Below are positions 27,236 through 42,400 of a stretch of 64,000 bases of DNA, one piece after another; the stretch's first letter is position 1, and each line of letters starts with the position of its first letter. A program made the translations under genes and the position numbers. The notes beneath the pieces are model-generated. The model made no database searches. It saw nothing but the letters and a program-made list of their open reading frames with translations, and had not been told where the DNA came from. The DNA lies in assembly GCA_000383715.1 (NCBI GenBank), contig KB911979.1, forward strand, positions 3,912 to 67,911, given 5' to 3'. Source of the stretch: Verrucomicrobia bacterium SCGC AAA164-E04 (GTDB lineage Bacteria; Verrucomicrobiota; Verrucomicrobiia; Limisphaerales; AAA164-E04).

Positions 27236-28228
27236 ATGAACCCAGCTCCCATTCGTGTGGCGGTGACCGGTGCCGCCGGTCAGATCGGTTATTCACTATT
27301 GTTCCGGATAGCATCCGGCGCGATGTTCGGCCCCCACCAGCCTGTGATCCTTCACCTGCTTGAAATCGAGCCAGCACTTCCTGCATTGCAAGGTGTTTGC
27401 ATGGAATTGGATGATTGCGCTTTTCCTTTGCTGAAAGGCATTGTGCCTACTGCTGATTTGAATGAAGGATTCAAAGGTGTCAACTGGGCGCTTCTAGTGG
27501 GCAGTGTTCCCCGTAAGCAGGGTATGGAGCGACAGGATCTTCTGGGGATCAATGGCAAAATTTTCATTGGTCAGGGGCAGGCTATCCAGAACAATGCTGC
27601 TTCAGACGTCCGCACTTTAGTGGTTGGGAATCCATGCAACACCAATTGTCTGATTGCCATGAACAATGCACCCGATGTTCCTCGTGATCGTTGGTTCGCC
27701 ATGACTCGTCTGGATGAAAACCGTGCCAAATCCCAATTGGCCAAAAAAGCAGGTGTCGATGTGACCGAGGTCAGTCGTCTGGGTGTCTGGGGGAATCACT
27801 CAGCCACTCAATATCCTGATTTTACCAATGCTCGCATTGGGGCCAAGGCCGTGACTGATGTCATCAGTGATTCTGACTGGCTCGAAGGTGAATTCCTTAG
27901 TACAGTGCAGCAGCGTGGAGCTGCCATCATCAAAGCGCGAGGGGCCTCGAGCGCTGCCAGCGCAGCCAATGCTGTTGTTGATACCGTTGCCTCAATCATC
28001 AATCCTACCATGAATGGTGATTGGCACAGTGTCTGTCTTTGCTCTGACGGAAGTTACGGTATTGAAGAAGGATTGATAACATCCTTCCCGGTTCGCAGTC
28101 GTGATCAGAAGCTGGACATCGTGAGTGGGTTGGAAATCAATGCATTCAGCCAGAGCAAGATTGATGCGACCATCCATGAATTAAAAGAAGAGAAAGCCAT
28201 GGTTGCTAACCTTCTACCTGGTGCTTAA
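27236..28228 (+). CDS. mdh: Malate dehydrogenase (cytosolic-type)
   Basis: A 330-residue NAD-dependent malate dehydrogenase of the long, eukaryotic-cytosolic-like bacterial type. The nucleotide-binding fold is '[20 protein letters not shown]', substrate residues include R in '[14 protein letters not shown]', and '[13 protein letters not shown]' and '[17 protein letters not shown]' are family motifs. The catalytic His is in '[13 protein letters not shown]'. It catalyses malate/oxaloacetate interconversion in the TCA cycle. It is followed after 3 bases by the DeoC-like gene, so the two are almost certainly co-transcribed. Confidence 0.96.
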   Translation: MNPAPIRVAVTGAAGQIGYSLLFRIASGAMFGPHQPVILHLLEIEPALPALQGVCMELDDCAFPLLKGIVPTADLNEGFKGVNWALLVGSVPRKQGMERQDLLGINGKIFIGQGQAIQNNAASDVRTLVVGNPCNTNCLIAMNNAPDVPRDRWFAMTRLDENRAKSQLAKKAGVDVTEVSRLGVWGNHSATQYPDFTNARIGAKAVTDVISDSDWLEGEFLSTVQQRGAAIIKARGASSAASAANAVVDTVASIINPTMNGDWHSVCLCSDGSYGIEEGLITSFPVRSRDQKLDIVSGLEINAFSQSKIDATIHELKEEKAMVANLLPGA

Positions 28229-28231
28229 GTG

Positions 28232-28936
28232 ATGTCAGGCTCTGAAGAATCCTTTTCTGAACTGGCCAAGCATCTGGACTATACCCTGCTCAAGCCAGAT
28301 GCAACGCTGCAGGAGATCAAAGCTCGTTGTCAGGAAGCTGCCGAGTTGGGGCTCTACGGTGTTACAGTGCACAGCTCGCGCGTTGTAGCCGCGACTCTTG
28401 TTCTAGAAGACAGTTCCGTCAATGTCACTTGCGTGATCGGGTTTCCATTTGGAGCGATGGATTCTGACATCAAGCGCTATGAGACAGAGGCGGCCGTTGA
28501 TTTAGGGGCGCATGAAATTGCGCTCGTGGTGAATCCCGCTACGCTCAAAGACAATCAGCCCAAAGTTTTTTTCCGAGAACTGAGAGACGTGGTCGAGGCT
28601 GCGGATGTCAGACAGGTCAAAGCCGTATTTTGTCAGGGGCTTTTCTCCGAGAAAGAAGCGCGCGAAGCCATCGAGCTGGCGCGTGAGGCAGGGGTGCATA
28701 CCATTGAATTGCTGGGCGGAGTCAGGCCCGAGCCGCTGGTGCCGGAGGACTTCATTAAGTTGCGGGATCAATGCCCCGAGGGAATGCAGTTCAAGGTGAC
28801 GGGGCCTCTGCTCAGGCAAAGTGAAGTCCTGGGATTCCTCCAATCTGGTGTGCACTGGGTGGGAACACCCGAGGCACGCCTGGTCCTCGAAGGTGACGAG
28901 ATCGACGAGCCCGATCAAAAGCCGTTCAGAGATTAG
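28232..28936 (+). CDS. deoC: Deoxyribose-phosphate aldolase-family protein lacking the Schiff-base lysine
   Basis: The 234-residue TIM barrel is clearly DeoC-family: 'LAKHLDYTLLKPDATLQEIK' at the N-terminus, 'YGVTVHSSRV', 'TCVIGFPFGAMDSDIKRYE' and a 'KAVFCQGLFSEKEAREAIEL' region. The key catalytic positions differ from E. coli DeoC. The 'FIKTSTG' block with the Schiff-base lysine (K167) reads 'TIELLGG', putting Glu in place of Lys. The 'DEVDVV' block (D102) reads 'HEIALV', putting Ala in place of Asp. The second lysine (K201, 'GFKPAGG') is kept as 'QFKVTGP'. Normal DERA activity is therefore doubtful. It may be a repurposed aldolase or a pseudo-enzyme. It is coupled to mdh (3-base gap, GTG-ATG start pair; ATG preferred). 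Confidence 0.8.
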   Translation: MSGSEESFSELAKHLDYTLLKPDATLQEIKARCQEAAELGLYGVTVHSSRVVAATLVLEDSSVNVTCVIGFPFGAMDSDIKRYETEAAVDLGAHEIALVVNPATLKDNQPKVFFRELRDVVEAADVRQVKAVFCQGLFSEKEAREAIELAREAGVHTIELLGGVRPEPLVPEDFIKLRDQCPEGMQFKVTGPLLRQSEVLGFLQSGVHWVGTPEARLVLEGDEIDEPDQKPFRD

Positions 28937-29187
28937 TAGTGATTGCCCTGGGAGGGCGTCTCACAGGCGCATGCAAATTCTTAATATGACGTAGAGGAAA
29001 CGTCATTGAGCCAGAGTGGATTGCCTCCGACATCTACCTTTTGGTTTCATAATCTGTTTGTGTCAGGGGGATGGGGTCGGACGCCATGTTAAACAAGCGC
29101 TTGAATGTTTTTGATGGAAAGGGGCCTTCATTCATCCGAGAGATGATTCATGCGAAGGGGGCCTCAGCGGCATGAGAATTCAATGCA

Positions 29188-31464
29188 ATGTCCTTCAATG
29201 CCACAAATATTACTCAAATAAGCATCTCCGGCATGACTTGCCAAAACTGTGCACGTCATGCTGTCGAGGCGCTCAACGATGTTTCGGGCGTGGAGCGGGT
29301 CCGGTTGCAATTGGAGCCTGGATCAGCCGAGGTTTTCTGGGCAACAGATCAGGAATCAGACATTTCCAAACTCGAGAAAGCCTTGGAAGATGTGGGATTC
29401 CAATGTGCTCAAATCGCTCCGGCCGAAGCCCATCCAAATTCCAGACCAGGGAAAAGCAGGTTTTCAGGTTGGGGTTTGAATCTTTTCCTGGGCGGCCCTG
29501 TTCTCATTCTCATGATGTTGGGGGAATGGGGGATGGAGTTGGGAACTTCCTCCAATTACCGCACCTTCTCTTTTTTGTTCGCATCCTTAATTTTATTTGT
29601 TGCCGGTAGCCGTTTTTATCGAGGTGCCTGGCAGCAACTGAAAAAAGGACGCTCCAACATGGATACGCTGGTTTCGATCGGCGCCAGCTCCGCCTACTTG
29701 TTCAGTATCTGGGGATGGATCTCGGGGAAAATGGTGCATCTTTATTTCATGGAAACAGTGGGCATCCTGACACTCATCAGTCTGGGGCATTGGATGGAGG
29801 CAAAAGTCAGTGCCAAAGCCTCCAGCACTTTGAAATCCTTGATGCAACTGGCACCTCAGCGAGCCCGCAGGCAACAAGCGAATGGAGCCTTTGAAGAGAT
29901 CGATGTGTCTGAGTTGTATCAAGGCGATTTGATGGAGGTTCGCCCGGGAGACCAGATACCCACGGACGGGAATATTGTTGAAGGCAAGAGTTCCGTAGAC
30001 GAATCCATGCTGACAGGCGAATCCATGCCTGTGGACAAAAGCGCAGGGAACAAGGTCTATGGTGCCACCCAGAACGGTCAAGGAAGACTTCTTGTTCGCG
30101 TTGTCGGGTTGGGTGAAGATACCGCTCTCGCCAGGATTATTCAAGTTGTTGAGCACGCACAGAACAGCCGCGCCAATATCCAGCGCATTGGGGACAAGGT
30201 CAGTTCGGTCTTTGTTCCTGTGGTTGTCATGCTTGCCTTGATCACGCTATCCGGTTGGTTTTTCTGGCCGTCCGGAATGCAGCATATTTCAGAATTGATT
30301 CAACCCTTGCTTTGGTCAGCCCACGCGACGGAATCGGTTTTGGCTGCTGCCGTGCTTCACAGTGTTGCCGTCTTGATTGTTGCTTGTCCATGTGCCATGG
30401 GACTCGCCACGCCTGCAGCCATCATGGCGGGAACCAATGCCGCTGCTGCTCGCGGTATTCTGATTCGAGATGGTGAAGCATTGGAAAAAAGTGGAACCAT
30501 CACCTGTCTGGCGTTTGATAAAACAGGGACATTAACCCAGGGGAAACCCGAAGTCGCGGCCTTTGAATCGTTCAATGAATCAGTTGATTTTGATCACGTG
30601 AAAAAAATGACGGCTTCACTGTCCGCAAAATCCAATCATCCATTGAGCCGAGCCATTGCAAGCATGGAATGGGCCGAAGGAGGCGCAGACATCGATTGGA
30701 ATGACTGGACTGAACATTCCGGTTTTGGGGTTCAAGCTTCACGATCCAGTGATGATGAATCGGCTCAGGATGACCTTGTTCGATTGGGTTCTTTAAACTG
30801 GTTGAGGGATCAGGGAGTTGCACTTGGCGCGTCTGATGCATTTCAAAAACGATGGATGGAGCAGGGGGCAACGATCGTTGGGTTTTCAGTTAATCAAAAT
30901 TTGATGGCGCTGATTGCATTGAAAGATTTGATTAAACCCAAGGCATTCAAAGTCCTTGAGCGATTGCGTTCCAAAGGATGGGCGATTCACATGGTCACGG
31001 GAGATCATAAGCGAACAGCTTCAGCCATTGCCAGTGAGCTAGGAATCGAAGACTCGCACATCCATGCAGAAGTGAAGCCAGAACAAAAAGCGACCATCAT
31101 TCGGGATTTGCAGGATAGAGGGGAACGAGTTGCTTTTATTGGAGACGGAATCAATGATGCACCTGCTCTTGAACAGGCCGATTTGGGCATCGCAGTTTCA
31201 CGGGCCAGTGACATTGCACGTGAAGCATCCGACATGGTTTTACTTAAGGCCGACATCGACGCCATTCCTGAGGCGTTGAATTTGGCGAAGTCCACATTGA
31301 GGACGATCAAGCAGAATTTGTTTTGGGCTTTCTTCTACAATGCCGCCGCCATTCCTCTCGCCATGTTTGGCTTTATGAGTCCTTTGTTATGTGCGGCTGC
31401 AATGGGGTTCTCTGATGTATTGGTCATTGGAAATTCCTTACGCCTGCGATGGCTGAAAAAATAA
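29188..31464 (+). CDS. copA: Copper-type heavy-metal P1B ATPase
   Basis: The 758-residue metal pump has one N-terminal heavy-metal-associated domain with 'GMTCQNC' (C18, C21). TM helices follow, then the actuator domain with 'TGES'. The membrane CPC motif is at residues 400-402 ('[14 protein letters not shown]'). The phosphorylated Asp is D444 in '[13 protein letters not shown]'. 'SNHPLSRA' (HP motif) and '[20 protein letters not shown]' complete the catalytic core. HMA plus CPC indicates Cu(I) or Ag(I) export across the inner membrane. No CsoR/CueR regulator or CopZ chaperone is adjacent. The gene ends in the A-rich flank of the groEL terminator, converging on groEL. Confidence 0.93.
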   Translation: MSFNATNITQISISGMTCQNCARHAVEALNDVSGVERVRLQLEPGSAEVFWATDQESDISKLEKALEDVGFQCAQIAPAEAHPNSRPGKSRFSGWGLNLFLGGPVLILMMLGEWGMELGTSSNYRTFSFLFASLILFVAGSRFYRGAWQQLKKGRSNMDTLVSIGASSAYLFSIWGWISGKMVHLYFMETVGILTLISLGHWMEAKVSAKASSTLKSLMQLAPQRARRQQANGAFEEIDVSELYQGDLMEVRPGDQIPTDGNIVEGKSSVDESMLTGESMPVDKSAGNKVYGATQNGQGRLLVRVVGLGEDTALARIIQVVEHAQNSRANIQRIGDKVSSVFVPVVVMLALITLSGWFFWPSGMQHISELIQPLLWSAHATESVLAAAVLHSVAVLIVACPCAMGLATPAAIMAGTNAAAARGILIRDGEALEKSGTITCLAFDKTGTLTQGKPEVAAFESFNESVDFDHVKKMTASLSAKSNHPLSRAIASMEWAEGGADIDWNDWTEHSGFGVQASRSSDDESAQDDLVRLGSLNWLRDQGVALGASDAFQKRWMEQGATIVGFSVNQNLMALIALKDLIKPKAFKVLERLRSKGWAIHMVTGDHKRTASAIASELGIEDSHIHAEVKPEQKATIIRDLQDRGERVAFIGDGINDAPALEQADLGIAVSRASDIAREASDMVLLKADIDAIPEALNLAKSTLRTIKQNLFWAFFYNAAAIPLAMFGFMSPLLCAAAMGFSDVLVIGNSLRLRWLKK

Positions 31465-31491
31465 AAAGAGGCCGACAAAACTGTCGGCCTC
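31455..31491 (-). terminator. Intrinsic terminator of the groESL transcript, convergent with copA
   Basis: A perfect 10-bp stem, GAGGCCGACA and TGTCGGCCTC, with loop AAAC (31468-31491) is followed on the minus strand by TTTTTATTTTTT. That T-rich tail makes it a strong terminator for groEL. On the plus strand only the hairpin serves copA. Confidence 0.9.
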
Positions 31492-31524
31492 CGTGCAGTG
31501 ATTTGTGATTTGTAATCCGAAAGA

Positions 31525-33189
<1,665 letters not shown>

Positions 33190-33215
33190 TTATATTGAAT
33201 TCGTTAAATTTCGGA

Positions 33216-33509
33216 TCAACCGAAAATGGCAAGAATGTCATCCGAGTTGAGGATCTTATATTCTTTACCGTCCACTTTTATTTCAGTTCCTCCGTATTTA
33301 CTGATAAGTACGGTATCGCCAACTTTTACTTCGAAGGCAACTTTGCTGCCGTCGTCGCTTGATTTGCCGGTGCCCAAAGCAACAACTTTGGCTTCGGATG
33401 GTTTTTCCTTAGCGGAGTCAGGGATGATGATTCCACCCTGTTTCACTTCTTGCTCTTCCACTGCTTCCACGAGCACGCGGTCGCCGAGAGGTTTTACTTT
33501 TAGTGCCAT
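33216..33509 (-). CDS. groES: Co-chaperonin GroES (10 kDa)
   Basis: The 97-residue GroES has '[20 protein letters not shown]' and the mobile loop '[18 protein letters not shown]', with '[20 protein letters not shown]' in the C-terminal half. It caps the GroEL cavity. It is first in the groES-groEL pair and lies 84 bases downstream of dnaK in the same direction, an arrangement that allows joint heat-shock expression. I found no CIRCE element (TTAGCACTC-N9-GAGTGCTAA) in front of it. Confidence 0.98.
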   Translation of the reverse strand: MALKVKPLGDRVLVEAVEEQEVKQGGIIIPDSAKEKPSEAKVVALGTGKSSDDGSKVAFEVKVGDTVLISKYGGTEIKVDGKEYKILNSDDILAIFG

Positions 33510-33548
33510 ATTATTATTATGTTTTGTTTTTGTTTGCGGGAATTTTAA

Positions 33549-33568
33549 TTTCCGACACTCGCCGGAAA
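33549..33568 (-). terminator. Weak hairpin between dnaK and groES
   Basis: On the minus strand TTTCCG and CGGAAA form a 6-bp stem with an 8-base loop, followed by TTAAAATT rather than a clean T run. It may act as a partial terminator or processing site that sets the ratio of dnaK to groESL transcript. Confidence 0.35.
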
Positions 33569-33593
33569 TCTTTTAAAAAGCATATCTGAGTGA

Positions 33594-36099
<2,506 letters not shown>

Positions 36100-36759
36100 A
36101 TGAGCGACATCGATACCAAAACAGCCATCCTTGATGCTGCTGAGACACTTTTTGTGGAACAAGGGTTTGAAGGGGCTTCTTTGCGCTCGGTGACTTCGAT
36201 GGCGAATGTCAACATCGCAGCCATCCATTATCATTTCGGTTCCAAAGACGCACTGGTTAAAGCCGTTTTGGAACGACGACTGAGCCCGATCAACCAGAAA
36301 AGACTGGATCTGTTGAATGCTCTGGAACTTTCCTGTGCGGACCGGAATCTACAATTGGAAGACATATTGCGCGCGCTGTTCGAGCCCGCGTTGAAAATGA
36401 CCGGGTTTGGGGGTGGCAGCCATAGTAACATTGCCCGTTTGATAGGGCGTTTATTCTCGGAACCTTCCCATTCTTTACAGCTTTACTTGAAAGCGCGTTT
36501 TCAAGAGGTATTCGATCGTTTCAGTGCGGCACTTCGCTCTGTTCTTCCCGATCTACCTGATGTCGATTTTTTCTGGCGTATTCACTTCATGATGGGAGCG
36601 ATGTCTCACACTTTGTGCGATCAGGAAAGGCCCAGACTACTTTCTGGGGGGATTTGCAATCCTCAATGTTTTGAAGAGACTTGCGATCAATTGATTGCCT
36701 TTGTGGCCGGAGGCCTCAGGGCACAATGCGTGGGCATCAAGCGAGAGGATGTTGAATGA
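36100..36759 (+). CDS. TetR-family regulator of the efflux operon
   Basis: The 219-residue protein has an N-terminal TetR helix-turn-helix (about residues 8-54: 'AILDAAETLFVEQGFEGASL', 'VNIAAIHYHFGSKDALVKAV'). A helical C-terminal ligand domain follows, of the kind seen in regulators of multidrug pumps. The start is the ATG at 36100, since the frame otherwise opens at a TTG at 36091. Its stop overlaps the start of the outer-membrane factor gene by four bases, so it is the first gene of a tetR-OMF-MFP-RND operon. It very probably represses that operon and its own promoter until a pump substrate binds. Confidence 0.9.
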   Translation: MSDIDTKTAILDAAETLFVEQGFEGASLRSVTSMANVNIAAIHYHFGSKDALVKAVLERRLSPINQKRLDLLNALELSCADRNLQLEDILRALFEPALKMTGFGGGSHSNIARLIGRLFSEPSHSLQLYLKARFQEVFDRFSAALRSVLPDLPDVDFFWRIHFMMGAMSHTLCDQERPRLLSGGICNPQCFEETCDQLIAFVAGGLRAQCVGIKREDVE

Positions 36760-38216
36760 GCTGGGTTAACATCGCTTCGAGCATCATCTTAATTATTGGA
36801 TTCACAGGCTGCCGGTCTGGAAAAGATATCGACCCGAATGCTTCTCCCGTAATACCCCCTGGTCAGTGGGGAATGAATTCTGCTCCAATCGACGACCGTC
36901 TGCTCGCTTTTACCGAATTAAAGACCGGTGAACTCGATCTGCTGATCGAAGCGGCTTTCGAGCGTAATCCGGATCTGCGATCCATGGCCGCGAGAGTGCA
37001 ATCAACGGCTGCAAATGCCCGTATCGCACGAGCCGATTTATTTCCTAACATTGGATTTGGCCTTCTTGGAAACCAGACCCAGCAAAACTTCATCGGTCTT
37101 CCGATTCCGGGCGCGGAGAGTGATGTGCTGACTGCACGGTTCAAATCATTCGGGTTCAATATGAATGCATCCTGGGAGCTTGATATCTGGGGGCGCCTTC
37201 GTCGTGGAAAGAATGCGGCCAAAGCGGAATATATTTCAGCCGAAAACGACTTCATCTATTATCAGCTATCGCTTGCCGCGCAGGTTGCCAAGACCTGGGC
37301 TCAGGCTTCCTCCGCTCAAAGTCAGTTGGAACTTTCCGTCGAAACCTCGAATAATTTTCAAACAACATCTGATCGAATTCGTGAGAGATTCCTGCAAGGC
37401 TTGAGCCCGTCTTTGGAATATCGTCTGGCGCTCAACAGCAGTGAGGCTGCTCAGGCCTTGTTGCAGCAGCGCCAGGAACAAAAGGAAGCGAGCGTCAGGT
37501 TGCTACAAGTTTTGATTGGTCAATACCCAGATGGTAAGCTCCATAGCGTATCGGCATTACCCTTTCCCAACGAGCCTGTTCCTGCAGGTCTTCCCTCTGA
37601 ATTGCTTCAGCGCCGGCCCGATTTAATCGCCGCACAGTGGCGCTTGAAGGCAGCGGATCACCGTTTGTGGGCTGCGAGAAAAGCGCTTTTTCCACGCCTC
37701 AGTTTGACCAGCTCCACCGGAACGAGTACCCCGGGAATGAAGGATCTGCTGAACACCGATTTCACCGTCTGGAGTGTTGCGGGAAACCTCACCCAACCTC
37801 TTTTCCAAGGCGGGCGCCTGATGGCTGGTATTGATTTTTCCAAGGCGAATGTTCAGCAGGCACTGTCGGATTACCATTCCAGCCTGTTGCGTGCGTTCAA
37901 TGAAGTCGAAACAGGATTGCAGACCGATCATTGGCTGAGAAAGCGACACGATCACTTGCGAAAAGCTGCCGAACAGTCTCGTGCAGCCCTGGCACTTGCG
38001 GAGGATCGATATGAAAGCGGCCTCGCTGACCTCTTTACCGTGCTGGAATCTCAACGGCGGCAATTGAATGATGCAACCCAACTAATCGAGGTGCGGCGAC
38101 TTCTGTATGCTAATCGCATTGATCTGATGCTGGCCCTGGGCGGCGCTTTCCAGTCCACGAAATATCAGTCCGCTGCATCCATCTCTGATCCAAATCTTAA
38201 TTTATCCCCCAATTGA
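36756..38216 (+). CDS. NodT/OprM-type outer-membrane efflux lipoprotein
   Basis: A 486-residue outer-membrane factor for a tripartite pump. It begins with a lipoprotein signal ('ILIIGFTGCRS', lipidated Cys at about residue 19). The duplicated OEP helical/barrel repeats follow: 'AAFERNPDLRSMAARVQST' and the second-half 'RRPDLIAAQWRLKAADHRLW' motif typical of the NodT family, then 'ALALAEDRYESGLADLFTVL'. It forms the exit duct across the outer membrane. ATGA overlap couples it to the TetR gene upstream, and the adaptor gene begins 8 bases downstream. Confidence 0.93.
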   Translation: MSWVNIASSIILIIGFTGCRSGKDIDPNASPVIPPGQWGMNSAPIDDRLLAFTELKTGELDLLIEAAFERNPDLRSMAARVQSTAANARIARADLFPNIGFGLLGNQTQQNFIGLPIPGAESDVLTARFKSFGFNMNASWELDIWGRLRRGKNAAKAEYISAENDFIYYQLSLAAQVAKTWAQASSAQSQLELSVETSNNFQTTSDRIRERFLQGLSPSLEYRLALNSSEAAQALLQQRQEQKEASVRLLQVLIGQYPDGKLHSVSALPFPNEPVPAGLPSELLQRRPDLIAAQWRLKAADHRLWAARKALFPRLSLTSSTGTSTPGMKDLLNTDFTVWSVAGNLTQPLFQGGRLMAGIDFSKANVQQALSDYHSSLLRAFNEVETGLQTDHWLRKRHDHLRKAAEQSRAALALAEDRYESGLADLFTVLESQRRQLNDATQLIEVRRLLYANRIDLMLALGGAFQSTKYQSAASISDPNLNLSPN

Positions 38217-38224
38217 ATTTTTTC

Positions 38225-39418
38225 ATGAAGCGCAAATCCATATTGCTTCCGATCCTGGTTCTCCTCGTATGCGGTGTTTTGACCGTCCTTCTGACTAAAT
38301 TTGGACGGCAGGTGCAGCCCGTAAAGATGGAGCCTTACACTCCCTTTGTGGAGGCGAAGGTTGTCACATTAACTTCCAAAAAACTGATGGTGAAGAGTCA
38401 GGGAACCGTTGTGGCTTCAACGCGCATTCCGCTCATATCGGAACTGGACGGTGCGGTGACAGAAGTTTCACATGCATTTCGAGAAGGTGGTGTCTTTCAG
38501 AAAGGGGAGGTATTGCTGAGGATTGATGATACCGATTACAAGGCGGCTCTGGCTCAAGCGCGCGCGCAACTGGCAAACGCCAATATCCAAATGGAAACCG
38601 TCCAGGCGGAAGCACGGCTTGCTCAAGAGGATTGGAAAGAAATGGAATCCATGCAGTTGGGGGATCCTTCACCTTTGCTTTTCAGAGAACCTCAACTCGC
38701 TGGGGCCAGAATGGGGATGGCATCGGCAGAAGCATCCCTGGTCAAAGCCGAAAAGGACCTGAAACGCACATTGGTGAGGGCTCCATTTGCCGGTCGTGTT
38801 GTGAGTAAAATGGCCGATGCAGGACAATTTGTACGCCGTGGACAGGAATTGGCTCGGGTCTTTGATGTGAGTCGAGTAGAGGTTAAATTACCCATTCCAG
38901 TCAGTGAGCTTGCTTTTCTGGATCCTTCGCTGAGTTCCATTCAATTAACGGGGTCATCAAATCCCGTGCGGGTAGATCTGGAGGCAGAATACGCCGGCCA
39001 GAAGCGGCAGTGGACAGGGTATATCCATCGAACCTCTGGAGAAATTGACCCAAGATCACGAATGATTTCCCTGATTGCAGAGGTGGCCGATCCTTACGGA
39101 GTGAATGCCACGTCCAAAATGGCGAAATCTCCATTGTCGGTAGGGATGTTCGTCAAAGCGGACATACACGGGCGGCTCCTCCCCGAAACTTTTTCTTTGC
39201 CCAGGGCCGCCTTACTCGAGGGAGGGCAGGTGATTGTCCTGGATGAGTCCAATCGCATTACTTTCAGGGATGTCTCCATTGTCCGTTACGAAGCCAGTGA
39301 TGCGGTGATAGAGTCTGGCCTCAATGAGGGAGATCGTGTTTGTATCTCGCGGATTGAAATTCCCAAAGAAGGCAGTCAGGTCAAACCTCTTGAACCCATG
39401 AATGAGGAGCAGCCATGA
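38225..39418 (+). CDS. RND efflux periplasmic adaptor (membrane fusion protein)
   Basis: A 397-residue HlyD/AcrA-type adaptor. It has an N-terminal membrane anchor ('SILLPILVLLVCGVLTVLL'), a lipoyl-like barrel half 'LISELDGAVTEVSHAFREGG', an alpha-hairpin ('YKAALAQARAQLANANIQME'), and the second barrel half 'TLVRAPFAGRVVSKMADAGQ'. Beta-barrel and membrane-proximal domains follow. It bridges the RND pump and the outer-membrane duct. The open frame begins at a TTG at 38213, but the ATG at 38225 gives a normal basic N-terminus. Its stop overlaps the RND start by four bases. Confidence 0.93.
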   Translation: MKRKSILLPILVLLVCGVLTVLLTKFGRQVQPVKMEPYTPFVEAKVVTLTSKKLMVKSQGTVVASTRIPLISELDGAVTEVSHAFREGGVFQKGEVLLRIDDTDYKAALAQARAQLANANIQMETVQAEARLAQEDWKEMESMQLGDPSPLLFREPQLAGARMGMASAEASLVKAEKDLKRTLVRAPFAGRVVSKMADAGQFVRRGQELARVFDVSRVEVKLPIPVSELAFLDPSLSSIQLTGSSNPVRVDLEAEYAGQKRQWTGYIHRTSGEIDPRSRMISLIAEVADPYGVNATSKMAKSPLSVGMFVKADIHGRLLPETFSLPRAALLEGGQVIVLDESNRITFRDVSIVRYEASDAVIESGLNEGDRVCISRIEIPKEGSQVKPLEPMNEEQP

Positions 39419-42400
39419 ACGGAATCATTCATTGGTTTGCCCGCAACAGCGTTGCTGCCAACCTCCTTGTCATAGGTATCGTTGTCGCTGGCTTCACTGG
39501 GCTGACTTCGGCCAAGCGTGAAGTGTTTCCGACGGTGAGCACCGACATGATCTCGGTGAAGGTGGAATATCTAGGGGCTGCCCCCGCTGAGGTGGAAGAG
39601 GGTGTCTGCATCAAGGTTGAAGAGTCAATTGAAAGCATAGAGGGCATCAAGAAAATCACTTCCACCGCCGCTGAAGGCCTGGGGACAGTCATGGCAGAAC
39701 TGCTGCCAGGGACGGACATGTCGGAGGCTCTGGATGAAATCAAGGCTGCAGTCGACGCCATTGATACTTTTCCTGAACTAGCAGAAAAGCCTTTGATTGA
39801 AGAAGTGTTTGTCGAAAAACAGGTCATTAATGTGGCCATTGCTGGTGAACTTGACGAGTTTACCTTGAAGCGAATCGGGGAGCGTGTGCGTGATGATCTT
39901 GCTGCCATTCCCGGCATCACTCAGGTGAAGCTAGCCAATGTGCGTCCCTACGAAATTGCAATCGAAGTCTCTGAAAATTCACTCCTAAAGTATGGGATCA
40001 GCTTTGGCATGGTGGCGGATGCGGTTCGGCTTTCCTCATTGGATATGCCTGGGGGAGTTGTCAAAACGGACGGCGGCGAAATCCTGTTGAGAACCAAAGG
40101 GCAATCCTACCGAGGAGCAGATTTTGAGAAAATAGTGCTTCTCACCAGGCCTGATGGCACGCGTTTATTGCTGAGGGATGTAGCGAATGTGGTTGATGGA
40201 TTCATGGAAACCGATCAGGAGGCGACTTTTGATGGCATGCCCTCTGCGATGGTGCAGGTCTACCGTGTGGGAGATCAGAATGCGCTGGAAATATCGGCAA
40301 GAGTGCAAGAATACGTGGCGGCAAACAAAAAGCTCTTACCTCCCGGCGTTCTGATGACCACCTGGCAGGATGATGCTTCCTACCTTCGAAGCCGTCAGGA
40401 CCTGCTCGTTAAAAATGGTTTGTACGGACTGACCCTGGTTTTTATCACGCTGGCGTTGTTTTTGCGACTGGGCTTAGCTGGTTGGGTTAGTTTTGGATTA
40501 TTTGTCTCCTTTTTGGGGACTTTATGGGTGATGCCGATCATGGATGTGAGCATTAATCTTCTCTCTCTCTTCGCATTTATCCTGGTCCTTGGTATTGTTG
40601 TTGATGATGCGATTGTGGTCAGTGAAAACATCCACGCGCATCAGGAAAAAAACGAACATGCCCTGGAGGCTTCGATCCTGGGTGCGCAGGAGGTCAGCAA
40701 GCCGGTCATTTTTGCTGTGCTTACCACTGTAGCAGCCTTTTTGCCATTGCTCATGGTGTCGGGAAATACCGGGAAAATAATGAGGGGTATACCGATGGTT
40801 GTCATTCCGACGCTCCTCTTCTCGTTGATCGAATCGTTACTGGTGCTGCCATGTCACTTGAGTCACCGGGTCAAAGTCGAGGATGAAGGTGCAGGCAAAA
40901 ACAATCGATGGAGCCTGCTAAGGCTTTGGCATCGCCTGCAAACGGCTTTCGCAGCAAGGATGGACAGTTTTATTCATCGGTATTACGCCCCTTTCCTCGA
41001 AAGGGCTCTGGCATTGCGCTACCTCTCGATTTGTGTCGCTGTGGGTATATTTTTTATCACTGTTGGTTTAATGACGGGGGGATGGGTCAAATTTCAATTT
41101 TTCCCCCCGGTTGAAGGTGACAATGTGGCGGCTATTTTGACACTTCCACAGGGGACACCTGCTTCCGTTACTCGAGATGCGATCAACAAACTTGAGGGCA
41201 GTGTCCTTCAAATGCGGAAGGAAATCGATCAGGATAGAACTGAAGAAGAGGGGAGCGTTTTCCGTCATGTACTTGCTTCGGTTGGAATACAGCCATACAG
41301 CAAAATGCAGCAAGAAGGGGCTGGCAAGTTTATCCCAGATATTTCAAGTCCTCACCTGGGTGAAGTACACGTCGAGTTGACCGCCTCAGAGTTACGAGAA
41401 GGTTTCAGCAGTAACGATCTTGCCAACATGTGGCGCACCAACACGCCCCATATCCCAGGGGTGGAGGAGTTGACTTTTACCGCATCTATTTTTTCCTCAG
41501 GTGAACCCATCAATGTTCAATTTACCGGGCGCGATTTTGATCGTCTCAGGGAGGCGGCTGCTCGATTAAAGGAGCATTTGATCAACTACCCCGGGATTCA
41601 GGATATTTCTGATTCGTTCAGGGAAGGTAAGCGGGAGATCAAGATGGAGATCAAACCTGATGCCGAGAATTTAGGGCTTACCCAATCAGATCTTGGCATG
41701 CAGGTGCGTCAGGCTTTTTACGGAGAGGAGGCGCAACGCATCCAGCGTGGTCGCGACGAGGTCAGGGTCATGGTGCGCTACCCGGAAGCGCAGCGACGTT
41801 CCATTGGTAATCTGGAAACCATGAGGATTCGCCTGCCTGATGGTAAGGAGATACCCTACGAAGAAGTTGCCGATGTGGAATGGGGGCGAGGTTACTCCAC
41901 CATCCAGCGAGTCGATCGAAAGCGCGCTATCAATGTCACAGCAGATGTTGATATAGCCAAAGGAAATACAACCGAGATCATCAATGATCTGGATGCCAAT
42001 TTTCTACCTCAGCTCATGGAAGAATTCCCAGAGCTGGCATATACATGGGAAGGAGAGCGTCGGGAGCAACAAGATACCATTATGGGCATCTTGGAAGGCT
42101 ATCCCCTGGCACTCGTGATCATCTACGCTTTGTTGGCTATTCCTTTCAGATCTTATCTGCAACCTCTCATTGTGATGTCAGCCATCCCCTTTGGTCTGGT
42201 AGGGGCTGTGTGGGGCCATATCATCATGCAGCTTGATCTAACGATCCTTTCCATGTTCGGGATTGTGGCTTTATCCGGAGTGGTTGTGAATGACAACCTG
42301 GTGCTTGTGGTTTACATCAATCGTCAACGTGAATTAGGTCTGTCTCTTCTGGAAGCAGTGAAAAAAGCTGGTATGGCAAGGTTCAGGCCCATCCTTCTGA

